DNA of 64,000 nucleotides from an uncultured Bacilli bacterium (GCA_934101115.1 CAKOPW010000001.1:73545-137544); one strand, 5' to 3'; positions 9,985-20,101 are shown, numbered from the stretch's first letter. Numbers and translations: made by a program. Notes: generated by a model from the sequence alone, not told the origin.

Positions 9985-10626
9985 AAGCAATTTATTAAGA
10001 ACTCTTTTTTCTTTTTTTAATCGAAGATGTAATAATATTTTATTTTTAGGAATTAATCCTTCAATTTTTTCAATATTATTTATTTCAAACTCTAAATATG
10101 GTTTATTATGTTTAAGTATTGGTCCGTATGTTAAATCTATTTTTGAATATTTTTTATTGCCACGAACAAACACTATATTGATATAATTCTTTTTATTATC
10201 TTGAAAATACTCTTCACTTTTGATAAAAAATCCTAATTTAGTTACATATTTTCTTAACATTGTATGATCATTATTAGATTGAATTATTAACTTATTAATA
10301 TTCTTTAAATGATCATTATTCAAAATACCCATGATAGTATTTGTTCCCATACCAGAGATTATTACAGTGTCTATGTTATCTTTTTCAGTTAAAACATTTA
10401 ATCCATCACCTAAACGAGCCTCTATTTTGTCGCTTAAACCTTCATTTTCAATATTTTTAATACCTGAATCTAAAGCCTGAGAGTTAACGTCAGATGCAAT
10501 GATACTTTTAACTAAATCATTTTTTACTAGAAAAATGTCAAGTAATGCATGATCACATCCAATGTCAATTATTTTATCATTATAATTTACAAATTTTGTA
10601 AGGGATGAAAGTCTTAAACTTAACAT
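9976..10626 (-). CDS. trmK: tRNA (adenine-N1)-methyltransferase, position 22
   Basis: 216 residues. Rossmann methyltransferase with the TrmK pattern: MLSLRLSSLTKFV start, IDIGCDHALLDIFLV (motif I, SAM-binding), IASDVNSQALDSGIKNI (motif II), RLGDGLNVL, and VIISGMGTNTIMGIL (motif IV with the GMG typical of YqfN/TrmK). The enzyme methylates A22 of tRNAs. It lies 19 bases after rpoD, the frequent dnaG-rpoD-trmK order of Bacilli, which supports the call. Confidence 0.92.
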   Translation of the reverse strand: MLSLRLSSLTKFVNYNDKIIDIGCDHALLDIFLVKNDLVKSIIASDVNSQALDSGIKNIENEGLSDKIEARLGDGLNVLTEKDNIDTVIISGMGTNTIMGILNNDHLKNINKLIIQSNNDHTMLRKYVTKLGFFIKSEEYFQDNKKNYINIVFVRGNKKYSKIDLTYGPILKHNKPYLEFEINNIEKIEGLIPKNKILLHLRLKKEKRVLNKLLRK

Positions 10627-10645
10627 AAATACACCTCCTAAATAT

Positions 10646-11749
10646 CTAGTCAGTCATAAAGTCTTTTAATTTTTTAGCACGAGAAGGATGTCTTAATTTT
10701 CTTAAAGCTTTTGCTTCTATTTGACGAATTCTTTCTCTTGTAACATTAAACCTTTTACCAACTTCTTCAAGAGTATAACTTGTTCCATCAATTAATCCAA
10801 AACGAAGTTCTAGCACTTGTTGTTCTCTTGGTTGAAGTGTAGATAAAACTGATTTAATTTCTTCTTTCAAGATTTCGTTTGTTGCATATTCTTCAGGGCT
10901 TAAACTTGATTCATCTTTAATGAAATCGCCTAAATGTGAATCATCTTCTTCACCAATTGGAGTTTCAAGAGAAACTGGATCTTGACTTATTTTTATAACT
11001 TCTCTTACTTTATCAACACTGATACCCATTTTTTTAGCAAGTTCTTCATCACTTGGTTCACGGTTTAATTCAAGTGTCATTTGTCTTTGAATACGTGCCA
11101 TTTTATTAATAGTTTCTACCATATGTACTGGAACACGAATTGTTCTTGCTTGATCTGCAAGTGCACGAGTTATTGCTTGTCTAATCCACCAAGTAGCATA
11201 AGTTGAGAATTTGTAACCTTTACCAAAGTCAAACTTTTCTACAGCTTTCATAAGACCGATATTTCCTTCTTGAATTAAATCAAGAAATAAAAGTCCGCGT
11301 CCAACATATCTTTTAGCAATAGAAACAACTAGACGTAAGTTTGATTCGGCAAGAATATTTCTAGCTTCTTCGTCGCCATTAGCTACACGCACTGATAAAT
11401 CCATTTCTTCTTCAGGAGTTAAAAGGGATATACGTCCGATTTCTTTTAAATACATACGAACTGGATCGTTGATATTAACGTCTTTAGTTAAATCTTCATC
11501 ATCAAGTACGATTACTTCTTCTTCTTTTTTTAATCCATCTTCAGAACTTTTTGCTTCTTCTTCAGTAATAACACTTATTCCGGCTTCTACAAAGCTATTA
11601 TATAATTGATCTAATGAATCAGCATCCATATCAAGACCTTGTAAAGCTTTAGCAAGTTCTTCAAATGTAATAAATCCCTTCTTTTGTCCTTCCTCGATTA
11701 GTTCTTTTTTTCTTTCATCAAAAGTTTTAATTTCTTCTACTTTTTTCAT
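10646..11749 (-). CDS. rpoD: Principal RNA polymerase sigma factor (sigma-A)
   Basis: 367 residues. Regions in order: short 1.1-like N-terminus, 1.2 [21 protein letters not shown], 2.1-2.4 with [30 protein letters not shown] and [13 protein letters not shown] (-10 recognition), region 3, and 4.2 with [19 protein letters not shown] (-35 recognition). This predicts TTGACA/TATAAT promoters, as found before rpsU and the glycine-rich genes. Its ATG overlaps the dnaG TGA stop (ATGA), so it is translationally coupled. Confidence 0.97.
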   Translation of the reverse strand: MKKVEEIKTFDERKKELIEEGQKKGFITFEELAKALQGLDMDADSLDQLYNSFVEAGISVITEEEAKSSEDGLKKEEEVIVLDDEDLTKDVNINDPVRMYLKEIGRISLLTPEEEMDLSVRVANGDEEARNILAESNLRLVVSIAKRYVGRGLLFLDLIQEGNIGLMKAVEKFDFGKGYKFSTYATWWIRQAITRALADQARTIRVPVHMVETINKMARIQRQMTLELNREPSDEELAKKMGISVDKVREVIKISQDPVSLETPIGEEDDSHLGDFIKDESSLSPEEYATNEILKEEIKSVLSTLQPREQQVLELRFGLIDGTSYTLEEVGKRFNVTRERIRQIEAKALRKLRHPSRAKKLKDFMTD

Positions 11750-13470
11750 TTAACACACATCCTCTTTTTTAAATTCACTATTTCATCATTAATACGAAGT
11801 TTTTCATTTATATCCGTTGTCGTTTTTAACTTTTCTTTCAATTCTTTTATCTTTCTTTCGTTAGCTAGATCTTTTACTTTATTTACAACATCTATAATTT
11901 CTTCATCACTTAACGTATTTTGAATAAATTCGTCTATAACTTGAATTGCAAGTTCGTAAGCATCACTTTCAACCTCATATGATATAAAATCAGCAATACT
12001 TATATAATTATATTTTATATAGAAAGCCAATAAATCATTTGCAAGTGTATTATACTCATCATTTGGTAAATATGCAAGTTCTTGTTCATATAGTCTAATG
12101 TATTTAGTATCATTCATCATATAGTAACAAATTAAACCATATAATTTCTCGTCCTTTTTTAATCTTTTTTTTACTTCTACTTTGGTTATAGTTTCTGGCT
12201 TGTTTTCAACTTTAATGACTTTATTCATCAATGTATTTTTGTCAATTCCGTAATCGTTTGCCAGTTTATTAATCGTTAAATCTATTAAAATATCATCTTT
12301 ACACTTACTTAATTCTGAAAGTATAGAATTAACATACGCTGAAACGTCATCGACCTTATCAAAGTTTTTGTTTTTCTTTAATTGATTCAATTTGAAATCA
12401 AAGAATGTTACGGCATGTTCTACCGCGTCTATGAATTCACTTACATCATGGCTAGTTAAATATTCATCTGGGTCTTTGGCTCCACTGATTCTTAATACTA
12501 AAGTTTCAATTCCGGCCTCGCTTAATTTTTCTCCATTTTTTATTGTAGCCATTTCTCCAGCTGAGTCATTATCCATACATAAAACGACTTTAACGTTTAA
12601 TTTACTTAAAAGTTTAATATGTTCTTTTGTAAGTGCTGTACCCATAGTTGCAACAACGTTTTTTACTCCGCAAGAATAAACTCTTATTGCATCCATTTGA
12701 CCTTCAACAATTATTATAGTTTTCTTTAACCTTGCTTCACTTACGGCTCGATGATAATTAAATAATACTTCACCTTTTTTAAATATAACTGTTTCCTTGG
12801 TGTTTACATACTTGGCGTCGTCGCTTTGTTTATATATACGAGCACTTATTCCAACTGGTTTTCCGTTTGCGTTGTGTATTGGGAAAGTTATACGATTTTT
12901 AAATATATCATATATTTTATTACCGTGGTTTATTAATCCAACATCAAGTAAAACATTTTCATCAAAACCTTTATTTAAAAGTAAACTTGATAAGGCATCA
13001 TTATTGGGTGCTAATCCAATTTCAAATTCATCTATTACTTCATCGCTTAATGCACGATTTTGCAAATATTTTTTAGCTTCAATTCCATCCTTGCTTCTTA
13101 AATTGTTTTGATAAAATTTAATAGCTAAATTCATAGCTTCATAATGTTTATCATATTTACTAGTGACATGAATACCAGTACTTAGTGAAACACCTATTTT
13201 ATCAGCAACAACTTTTACCGCTTCGATAAAACTTATATTTTCAAAATCTTGAACAAAGTTAAATACATTTCCAGTTTTGTGACAAACGAAGCAGGTAAAT
13301 ATTCCTTTTTCTTCACTTACTGACATTGATGGATTATGGTCATCATGAAATGGACATATTCCAAAATAGTTACTACCTTTTTTTTCAAGACTAATATATG
13401 AGCTAATTATGTCTACAATATTAGCTTGTTTTTGAATTGAATTAATTTCTTCATTACTAATTGCAGCCAT
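11746..13470 (-). CDS. dnaG: DNA primase
   Basis: 574 residues. N-terminal CHC2-type zinc ribbon ([13 protein letters not shown] then CFVCHKTGN), then the catalytic core and the TOPRIM domain with VEGQMDAI and CMDNDSAG, and a C-terminal helical part for helicase interaction. It makes RNA primers at the replication fork with DnaB. The stop is TGA inside ATGA, overlapping the rpoD start; this is direct evidence that TGA is a stop in this organism. Confidence 0.97.
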   Translation of the reverse strand: MAAISNEEINSIQKQANIVDIISSYISLEKKGSNYFGICPFHDDHNPSMSVSEEKGIFTCFVCHKTGNVFNFVQDFENISFIEAVKVVADKIGVSLSTGIHVTSKYDKHYEAMNLAIKFYQNNLRSKDGIEAKKYLQNRALSDEVIDEFEIGLAPNNDALSSLLLNKGFDENVLLDVGLINHGNKIYDIFKNRITFPIHNANGKPVGISARIYKQSDDAKYVNTKETVIFKKGEVLFNYHRAVSEARLKKTIIIVEGQMDAIRVYSCGVKNVVATMGTALTKEHIKLLSKLNVKVVLCMDNDSAGEMATIKNGEKLSEAGIETLVLRISGAKDPDEYLTSHDVSEFIDAVEHAVTFFDFKLNQLKKNKNFDKVDDVSAYVNSILSELSKCKDDILIDLTINKLANDYGIDKNTLMNKVIKVENKPETITKVEVKKRLKKDEKLYGLICYYMMNDTKYIRLYEQELAYLPNDEYNTLANDLLAFYIKYNYISIADFISYEVESDAYELAIQVIDEFIQNTLSDEEIIDVVNKVKDLANERKIKELKEKLKTTTDINEKLRINDEIVNLKKRMCVK

Positions 13471-13549
13471 AATTTCACCTTCTAATTATATATTTTACCC
13501 TAAAAGTCTTAAATTTCTTCTTTTTTTTGACATTTTTTGAAAAAAACAT

Positions 13550-13572
13550 AAAAAAAGAGGAATAATCCTCTT
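13550..13572 (-). terminator. Terminator of the first glycine-rich gene
   Basis: Minus-strand stem AAGAGG / CCTCTT with a 6-base loop and a T run, next to the stop codon of the 745-residue glycine-rich protein. Confidence 0.8.
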
Positions 13573-13581
13573 GAAAAACTA

Positions 13582-15819
13582 TTAATCTTGACTTATCAAT
13601 GTTATTTTTGCGTATCCATTGCCGGTGTTTCCAACAGCAGTAGATAATCCATCATGAGAAGGCATTTGTGTTTTGGTTCCTTTAACAGTTGTCCAACTAT
13701 AGCCATTACCATCTATCATTGTTGTGTTTTTAAAAATGATATTGCTGTAATGATATGAGCAAGTTATATCGGTTGTTCCATCCTTACATGTTGCTCCCTT
13801 ACTATCACTTCTTGGTGTAGTACTGTTTTGTGATGAAACCGCAACACAACCAGCGTGTCCGGAGATAAATGATGAACCACCACCAGCACCCGAAACGGCT
13901 GTATGACCTCCGGCCCCTACCCAATCATAAAAATTTCCAGACCAGTATCCGTTTCCTCCAGTATTATTATAAAAATAGCTTCCTCCGGTATTAAGCAAAG
14001 GAACGTATCCAAAGGCGTGACCTGAAGTTTGAGTGGCGCCTTGAGCTCCTGTATGTTCTGTAACATTACCAGAAACACAACTTCCACCTTGATAACCAAT
14101 CAAACCTCCAGCTGACCCTCCATATGGACTTCCCCCGTCAGTTGGATTTAAACCGCCTTGAGCTCCACCGCCGCCAGCAACCATTATTCTTGAAGTGAGA
14201 GATGATAGACTATCCCAACTACCATTTACTAACCTTATATCAGTGGCTCCTCCTCCAGTTTTAGTATAATTTTGATAACCATAATTGAAAACATAGTCCG
14301 TTGACGAAGAATCTAATCCAGATCTTCCAACATAAACATAAAATTTATTGCCTTTTTTAGCATTTAATTCACCACTTACATAACTTCCGTTTGCCGTTTG
14401 ATAATAAGCGCCACCTTGCGCTCCCCAAAGCTCAAATTTGTAGGTTCCATTTACAGGAGCGATAAAAATTTGTTCACCTCCGGTGTAGTCATAAGTCCAT
14501 ACTTTTTGACTATCATAAGCTTTTTTTGTTCTAGATACTTTATTTAGTTTTAACTTACATATTAAAGATTTACTATTGATATTATTTATAACTTGATTAG
14601 TGCTTTCTTGTGCTTTAATTTCTATTTGTTCGGTTGTTACATTAGTTGGTGATGATAATAAAGTGATACGAGCATATCCATTTCCTTGCTTTGCACAGTT
14701 TTCAGTTGGTGTTGCACTTGTACATGTAGTATTTATTGTTTTTGTATTTTCTTCGGAAGATTCTTCACAGCTATAGCAATACATACTTTTTTCACTTAAA
14801 AGTGAATTACCAATATAACCTGATCCTCCAGCTCCGGATCCTCCCCAAGAAGCTCCACCTCCATAGAAACCACCACCACCTGATGCCGATGCAAATTCTT
14901 TAGTTGTTGTCGATCCACCTCCAACTCCAAAATTTCCATTTAGCCATGATTCTTTAGAATTACCAGTTAAGTTACCTCCACCGTAACCTCCGGAGCTTTG
15001 TGTTCCACCGGTTGGATTGTTGTTCGCGATTGTTCCATTTGAATAGTTTTTTGTTGTAGTGGAACCGACATAGCCTCCACCAGCACCGCCATTATCTGCT
15101 AACCACCAAGTGCAGGCTCCGCCTCCGCCTCCTGCGACAATTAAAATACCATTTAATTTTGAACTAAATTGAGATAGATTTCCACTGTTACTTAATATAT
15201 GAGTTGAACCACCACCAGTACTAAAATTGATATTGTTTGTATCAGGATTATTAACTCTTACATTTCCACTATTAGGATAAGCATATACTACTCCTGAAGA
15301 TCCGGATGAGTTTAAATTTTTTCCCTTTTCCCCAACATAAATATAAATTTTGTCACTAGAAGGTAAATTTATTGTACCACTAGAGTACCCTCCATATCCT
15401 CCGTGATAACCGTTCGAATCTGTTCCTCCTTGAGCTCCCCATACATCAAACTTATATGTTCCACTAACTGGTACAGTAAATGTTTGCTCTCCTCCTGTAT
15501 AATCATAGTTCCAAACTTTTCCTACATTTTCATCTTCTTTTACACATTCTAAATAAGCTTCTGTATCATATTCTGTTGAATCATTTACTATATCTACACT
15601 TATGTCTCCATTTATATCACTTATTGTAAATTCATCTTTTGCATCGTTTATTCCATCCACTTCAGTACCATTTACTTTTAATGAAGATAGGTATACTTTG
15701 AAATCATTTAAGTTTTCGGCTAGCTTTGAATTTCCATATATATTTATTGTTGCATTATATGCTGCATATCCGATTGTCATAAATAAAACTGTTATCAAAA
15801 GTATTGGCATCTTCTTCAT
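13582..15819 (-). CDS. Glycine-rich surface protein, two modules, copy 1
   Basis: 745 residues. An N-terminal membrane segment (MKK, then about 15 hydrophobic residues ending GYAAYNATI) leads a beta domain of about 75 residues ending in STEYDTEAYLEC. Two glycine-rich modules follow, about 103-390 and 440-745. Each starts with YDYTGGEQ.F.APV.GTYKFELWGAQGG, has a (IYV)YVG strand and LIVAGGGGGA-type Gly runs, and in module 1 ends SYIGNSLL..CYSCEES. This architecture occurs in gut Firmicutes surface proteins and resembles the glycine-rich domain of animal ALK-type receptors in pattern only. Tandem paralogue of the gene at 15929-18079, with near-identical N-termini. Expression is probably phase-variable through the G8 promoter spacer. 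Confidence 0.8.
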   Translation of the reverse strand: MKKMPILLITVLFMTIGYAAYNATINIYGNSKLAENLNDFKVYLSSLKVNGTEVDGINDAKDEFTISDINGDISVDIVNDSTEYDTEAYLECVKEDENVGKVWNYDYTGGEQTFTVPVSGTYKFDVWGAQGGTDSNGYHGGYGGYSSGTINLPSSDKIYIYVGEKGKNLNSSGSSGVVYAYPNSGNVRVNNPDTNNINFSTGGGSTHILSNSGNLSQFSSKLNGILIVAGGGGGACTWWLADNGGAGGGYVGSTTTKNYSNGTIANNNPTGGTQSSGGYGGGNLTGNSKESWLNGNFGVGGGSTTTKEFASASGGGGFYGGGASWGGSGAGGSGYIGNSLLSEKSMYCYSCEESSEENTKTINTTCTSATPTENCAKQGNGYARITLLSSPTNVTTEQIEIKAQESTNQVINNINSKSLICKLKLNKVSRTKKAYDSQKVWTYDYTGGEQIFIAPVNGTYKFELWGAQGGAYYQTANGSYVSGELNAKKGNKFYVYVGRSGLDSSSTDYVFNYGYQNYTKTGGGATDIRLVNGSWDSLSSLTSRIMVAGGGGAQGGLNPTDGGSPYGGSAGGLIGYQGGSCVSGNVTEHTGAQGATQTSGHAFGYVPLLNTGGSYFYNNTGGNGYWSGNFYDWVGAGGHTAVSGAGGGSSFISGHAGCVAVSSQNSTTPRSDSKGATCKDGTTDITCSYHYSNIIFKNTTMIDGNGYSWTTVKGTKTQMPSHDGLSTAVGNTGNGYAKITLISQD

Positions 15820-15853
15820 TTTTACATCTTCCTTATCTTTCTATTTTTATTTT

Positions 15854-15881
15854 ATAATACCCCCCCCGATTTTCAAGTCAA
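15854..15881 (-). promoter_or_regulatory. Promoter with G8 tract in the spacer (candidate phase-variable), glycine-rich gene 1
   Basis: Minus strand: TTGACT (15876-15881), spacer of 16 bases, TATTAT (15854-15859). Eight of the 16 spacer bases are an uninterrupted G run (15860-15867). A slip of one base would give the preferred 17-base spacing. Confidence 0.75.
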
Positions 15882-15898
15882 ACCAAAAAATTTTGCAC

Positions 15899-15923
15899 AA
15901 AAAAATTATGCTTTTTTGCATAA
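15899..15923 (-). terminator. Terminator of the second glycine-rich gene
   Basis: Minus-strand stem TTATGC / GCATAA with a 6-base A loop and a T run, 6 bases after the stop codon and just upstream of the next promoter. Confidence 0.75.
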
Positions 15924-15928
15924 CTTTT

Positions 15929-18079
15929 TTAATCTATACTTACTAAAGTAATACGCGCATATCCATTTCCTTGCTTTGCACAGTTTTCAGTTGGATTAGA
16001 ATTCACACATGTTGTTGAAATTGTTTTAGTTGATATTTCAGTTGACTCAGTACAATTATAGCAGTACATCGCCTTATTTGATAAAAAAGAATTTCCAATA
16101 TAACTAGATCCTCCACCGGCTCCAGATATTCTACTACCTCCGCCTCCATAGAAGCCGCCGCCACCTCCTACAGAATATTGTGATAAATTGAAATTGTAGT
16201 CATAACCAAGTCCAAATGAGCCACAAAGTTTATTTTCATTGTTACAACCAGCGGCAGTTTGAGTTGCTCCTAAACCATATGTATTAGCTACTGCATGAGC
16301 GGATAAGTTATATCCATCTTGTCCCTTAACTCCTCCAGCTGACCCTCCAGTACCATAATTAACCGTATTACAATATGTTCCTCCGCCGCCTCCACCGGCA
16401 ACAATTAATATTTGGTCCTTATTATTTTCTAAAGTTGATAGTAAACCTGATGTGGTTGCTATATGCGTTGCTCCGCCTCCAGAACTATTTAAACTGTACC
16501 TACAACCACGATTATTATTTTTGGCTGATCCCCCACCATTATAACCACCTTCAACAAAGCGATTAAAAGAAGTAGCTGTTTGACCAGTTCCTCCTACATT
16601 GATATAAAGAGTATCGTTAAGATTTAAATTTACATATCCTATAGAATAGCCTCCATAACCTCCACTATAAACGTCAGTAGCGCTGCCACCTTGGGCTCCC
16701 CATACCTCTAACTTATATGTTCCAGTTTCTTTTATAGAGTATTTTTCTTCCTCTCCTGTATATATAAAACTTGCTTCATTTTTTTCTTTAGAGTTTTCTT
16801 TAGATACTTTTTGAATTTTGAGACTGCAAACTAATTTCTCGCCAGTAACATTCATAAATTTTTGCTTTAACGTGGAAGAAGATTTTATGTTGTTTTTGTT
16901 GGAAGAAAAACCAACTGGTGTCCACTCGTAGCTCTCAATAAAACTAATCTTAGCATAGCCATTTCCGGATTTAGGACAATTTGCAGTTGGTGTTGCACTT
17001 GTACATGTTGTACTTATTGTTTTTGTAGATGTTTCACTTGATTCCGTACAATTATAACAATACATACTTTTTTCTAACAACAGTGAATTCCCTATATAAC
17101 TTGAACCTCCAGCACCTGCTCCGATGTTTGCTCCACTTCCACCATAATACCCACTTCCTCCTCCGGAACCTGCTCCGTCATGGTATATAGTCATAGCAGA
17201 ATTTCCACCTTGTCCAAAAGATCCACAGTCAGCTCCGTTGCTATTACAACCAGCCGAGCTTTGATTTCCGGGATTTGAAAGACGGCCGACACCTGTATAA
17301 TCTTGTAATAAATTTGTTGGTCTCATACCTGTATATCCTCCTGCTGAGCCTCCAACACCACCATTTGAACCATTGGTATAATGTCCACCTCCGCCTCCTG
17401 CAGCTACAATAATTAAATCTTTTTTATTGTTTACAAATGTAGATAAAAGACCTGACGAAGTTGCTATATGTGTCGCTCCGCCTCCACCAGCAGCTAGAGA
17501 TTCAGTTTGAGTGTATGCTAAAGCTGAACCGCCTCCATTATATCCTCCATCACATCTAGTAGCAGTTGTACAATTTTTACCTGTTGATCCAACATTGATA
17601 TAGAGCTTATCATCAACGCTCAACTCTATATTTCCTTTTGAATAACCACCATAGCCTCCATGAAATTCATCATTTGCACTTCCACCTTGCGCTCCCCAAA
17701 CTTCTAGAGTATACACTCCGTTTACTGGTGCAGTAAATGTTTGTTCGCTTCCTGTATAGTCAAAAGACCATTCATCACCAGCAATCTTTTTTGTAAGTTC
17801 ACACTCTAAGTAAGCATCGGCATCATATTCTGTTGAATCATTTTTTATTTCATATTCAACGCTCCCATTTAAAGTAGAGTCTATTGTAAATTCGTCTTTT
17901 GCATCATTTATTCCATTCACTTCTGTTCCATTTACTTTTAATGAAGATAAGTATACTTTAAAGTCACTTAAGTTTTCAGCTAGCAATGTATTTCCATATA
18001 TGTTTATTGTTGCATTATATGCTGCATAGCCTATTACCATAAATAAAACTGTTATCAAAAGTATTGTTGTTTTCTTCAT
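15929..18079 (-). CDS. Glycine-rich surface protein, two modules, copy 2
   Basis: 716 residues, same plan as its neighbour at 13582-15819: membrane segment ending GYAAYNATINIYG, beta domain ending STEYDADAYLEC, glycine-rich module 1 (about 105-390), a linker with KLVCSLKIQKVSKE, and module 2 (about 445-716). Both modules end with a Cys motif (CYNC) and NGYA(K/R)I strands. The start ATG has GGAGATGTAAAA before it. The linker strand with LVCSLKIQKVS also occurs, uninterrupted, in the DGR-linked protein at 51351-52151, suggesting that module 1 is inserted into a shared beta domain. Own promoter with a G8 spacer tract. Confidence 0.8.
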   Translation of the reverse strand: MKKTTILLITVLFMVIGYAAYNATINIYGNTLLAENLSDFKVYLSSLKVNGTEVNGINDAKDEFTIDSTLNGSVEYEIKNDSTEYDADAYLECELTKKIAGDEWSFDYTGSEQTFTAPVNGVYTLEVWGAQGGSANDEFHGGYGGYSKGNIELSVDDKLYINVGSTGKNCTTATRCDGGYNGGGSALAYTQTESLAAGGGGATHIATSSGLLSTFVNNKKDLIIVAAGGGGGHYTNGSNGGVGGSAGGYTGMRPTNLLQDYTGVGRLSNPGNQSSAGCNSNGADCGSFGQGGNSAMTIYHDGAGSGGGSGYYGGSGANIGAGAGGSSYIGNSLLLEKSMYCYNCTESSETSTKTISTTCTSATPTANCPKSGNGYAKISFIESYEWTPVGFSSNKNNIKSSSTLKQKFMNVTGEKLVCSLKIQKVSKENSKEKNEASFIYTGEEEKYSIKETGTYKLEVWGAQGGSATDVYSGGYGGYSIGYVNLNLNDTLYINVGGTGQTATSFNRFVEGGYNGGGSAKNNNRGCRYSLNSSGGGATHIATTSGLLSTLENNKDQILIVAGGGGGGTYCNTVNYGTGGSAGGVKGQDGYNLSAHAVANTYGLGATQTAAGCNNENKLCGSFGLGYDYNFNLSQYSVGGGGGFYGGGGSRISGAGGGSSYIGNSFLSNKAMYCYNCTESTEISTKTISTTCVNSNPTENCAKQGNGYARITLVSID

Positions 18080-18112
18080 TTTTACATCTCCGTATCTTTC
18101 TATTTTTATTTT

Positions 18113-18140
18113 ATAATACCCCCCCCGATTTGCAAGTTAA
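18113..18140 (-). promoter_or_regulatory. Promoter with G8 tract in the spacer (candidate phase-variable), glycine-rich gene 2
   Basis: Minus strand: TTAACT (18135-18140), spacer of 16 bases, TATTAT (18113-18118), with a G run of eight at 18119-18126. Same layout as the promoter at 15854-15881. Confidence 0.75.
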
Positions 18141-18220
18141 TTCAAAAATATTTGCACAAAAATCAAAAAAACATCATTTTATAGTTGATGTTTTTGGTAA
18201 AATCGTGATATCATTTATTT

Positions 18221-18292
18221 GGTGAGCAAATCACCTGTTTATGGGAATACTCATAGACACCACTTTGGTAGCTCTTCTCGGCTACCTTTTTT
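18221..18292 (+). ncRNA. Candidate small RNA of about 72 nt
   Basis: A plus-strand promoter TTGATG (18185-18190), 18-base spacer, TATCAT (18209-18214) predicts a start at about 18221. The RNA would begin with hairpin GGTGA-gcaaa-TCACC, hold a weak stem TATG..CATA, and end in terminator GGTAGC-loop-GCTACC followed by six T. There is no open reading frame and no plus-strand gene downstream, so an independent small RNA fits better than a leader. The terminal loop is C/T-rich (TCTTCTC), which could pair with Shine-Dalgarno sequences. I do not recognise the family. Confidence 0.5.
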
Positions 18293-18298
18293 GTTGCA

Positions 18299-18331
18299 AT
18301 AAAAAAAGCTTTTTATAAATACCAAAGCTTT
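18299..18331 (-). terminator. Terminator of mnmA
   Basis: Minus-strand stem AAAGCTT / AAGCTTT with a run of T, overlapping the last mnmA codons. Confidence 0.65.
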
Positions 18332-19422
18332 TCTCCGTTTTTTCTAACTGTTTTAATTATTCCTGATCCAATACATTGTTCACCTAGATAAATAACACAT
18401 GCTTGTCCTGGAGTAACTGCTGGAACTTTTTCTGGATAACTTACTTTTATTTCATTATTATCCAAATATTCTAACATTACTTCATAATCCGGCCCACGAT
18501 ATCTAAATTTTGCTGTTGCAAATGTTGGGTGATTTGGGCTAATCAAGTTAACGTCTTCAATTATACACTCATCACTATAAAGGGTTTCTGGATTATCACC
18601 AAAAGCGACAAATAAGATATTTTTCTCTACATCTTTTCCAACAACAAAATGTTTATCTTTAAAACCTGATACTCCAACATTTCTTCTTTGACCAATTGTA
18701 TAATTCATTAAACCATTGTGAGTACCAATAATTTCTCCTGAGTCTATATCAACTATATTACCTGGATTAGGTTTTAAATAGTTATGTAAAAATTTTTGAT
18801 AATTTCTTTCTCCGATAAAACAAATACCTGTGGAATCTTTTTTCTTGGCTGTTGGAAGATTTATCTTACTTGCAATTTCTCTAACTTCACTTTTTTCTAA
18901 ATCACCGACTGGAAATAAAACATCTTTTAATTGGTCTGCTGATACTTGAGCTAAAAAGTAAGTTTGATCTTTATTAGAATCAACTCCTCTTAAAAGTTTG
19001 TTTCCAACTATTCTAGCATAATGACCTGTTGCAATATAATCAGCTCCAAGTTTTTTTGCTTCTTTTTTAAATAAATCAAATTTAATATATTTGTTACACA
19101 TTAAATCAGGATTTGGAGTTCTTCCTTTTTTTAATTCATCCAAGAAATATGTGAATACGTTATCCCAATACTCTTTAATAAAATCAACCCTATGTAAAGG
19201 AATACCTAAAGTGTTACAAACCTCTAACGCATCATTATAATCTTGTTCTTGCGGACATATATTATTTCCTAAATTAGGATTTCCTTCTGTATCATTATTA
19301 ACTAAAGAGTCCCAATTTCTCATAAACAGTCCAATTACTTCGTATCCTTGCTTTTGTAGTAAATAAGCAGCAACTGATGAATCAACACCGCCACTCATAC
19401 CAACAACAACTTTTTTAGCCAT
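18313..19422 (-). CDS. mnmA: tRNA 2-thiouridine(34) synthase
   Basis: 369 residues, full length. PP-loop GMSGGVDSSV at the N-terminus binds ATP; the catalytic cysteines lie in NPDLMCNKYIKF and STGICFIGE; YTIGQRRNVGVSG and the C-terminal beta-barrel with TPGQACVIYLGEQCIGSG complete the family pattern. It thiolates U34 of tRNA Lys, Glu and Gln using a sulfurtransferase or cysteine desulfurase partner not present here. Confidence 0.96.
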   Translation of the reverse strand: MAKKVVVGMSGGVDSSVAAYLLQKQGYEVIGLFMRNWDSLVNNDTEGNPNLGNNICPQEQDYNDALEVCNTLGIPLHRVDFIKEYWDNVFTYFLDELKKGRTPNPDLMCNKYIKFDLFKKEAKKLGADYIATGHYARIVGNKLLRGVDSNKDQTYFLAQVSADQLKDVLFPVGDLEKSEVREIASKINLPTAKKKDSTGICFIGERNYQKFLHNYLKPNPGNIVDIDSGEIIGTHNGLMNYTIGQRRNVGVSGFKDKHFVVGKDVEKNILFVAFGDNPETLYSDECIIEDVNLISPNHPTFATAKFRYRGPDYEVMLEYLDNNEIKVSYPEKVPAVTPGQACVIYLGEQCIGSGIIKTVRKNGEKLWYL

Positions 19423-19482
19423 AATTCCACCTCTACTGCATTAATTATAGTATAAGTTACATCATTTAGCAAATGAAAAAGA

Positions 19483-20034
19483 CTATAATATAAAAGTAAA
19501 ATATTTGACCAGTTTATATAAAAGAAAATAATTTAATAAATCGTATATAACAATAAAAATAGTTATTAATAAATACTTTTTAACCATTGGTTTCATTAAA
19601 ACTATTAAATAATCGGTACTTAATCCAACAACATTTGATAGACTTTTTTTGACATATTTAACACCGACAATAAATAGATAAAATAATATAATTATGAATA
19701 ATCCTTTATTTAGAAGTAAATTAATTAATGAATAAATAATTCCTTTGATACCATAAGTTTTAAAAAATGCTGATATAACAAAGCCAACAGAAACACCTTC
19801 AAATCCAATATAAAAGCCATTTATTAGTATTCCGATTAATGATATCGTTGAGAAGAAAAATAGCATAATAACTAATAAATGATTAAATAAAAGCATGTTT
19901 TTATCAATATTCTTTACATATTCACTTATATCATAAGGATTATTAATTCCATAAATAAAGCCAACAATTAAAGAAATTACAAAAATAGATACTACGAGTA
20001 CTAGAGCATATTTATTCTTTTTCAAAACTATCAC
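19483..20034 (-). CDS. SpoIIM-like integral membrane protein
   Basis: 183 residues with about five membrane helices. The helix spacing and the motif GFIYGINNP near the first helix, followed by LLFNHLLVIMLFFFS and GVSVGFVISAFFKTYGIKGIIYS, match the SpoIIM/DUF95 family (in SpoIIM, NxxxxxxGxxxG-type helices). In sporulators SpoIIM works with SpoIID/P in engulfment, but homologues are widespread in non-sporulating Firmicutes. No other sporulation gene is in the window, so a sporulation role is not implied. Moderate certainty. Confidence 0.6.
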   Translation of the reverse strand: MIVLKKNKYALVLVVSIFVISLIVGFIYGINNPYDISEYVKNIDKNMLLFNHLLVIMLFFFSTISLIGILINGFYIGFEGVSVGFVISAFFKTYGIKGIIYSLINLLLNKGLFIIILFYLFIVGVKYVKKSLSNVVGLSTDYLIVLMKPMVKKYLLITIFIVIYDLLNYFLLYKLVKYFTFIL

Positions 20035-20101
20035 CTATTAATTTATATTTTAATCTTTAAATTTTATTCTAAATATTATATAATTTATGCAGGTGAAGTT
20101 T

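Noticed and set aside
11746..11749. Possible mycoplasma-type code (TGA as Trp)
   Set aside because: dnaG, bceR and the ECF sigma gene end in TGA at the proper place, and Trp is coded by TGG throughout.
13582..18079. Glycine-rich segments as collagen-like or satellite repeats
   Set aside because: Gly runs are placed in a conserved domain frame with aromatic strands, not as (GXY)n or simple DNA repeats.
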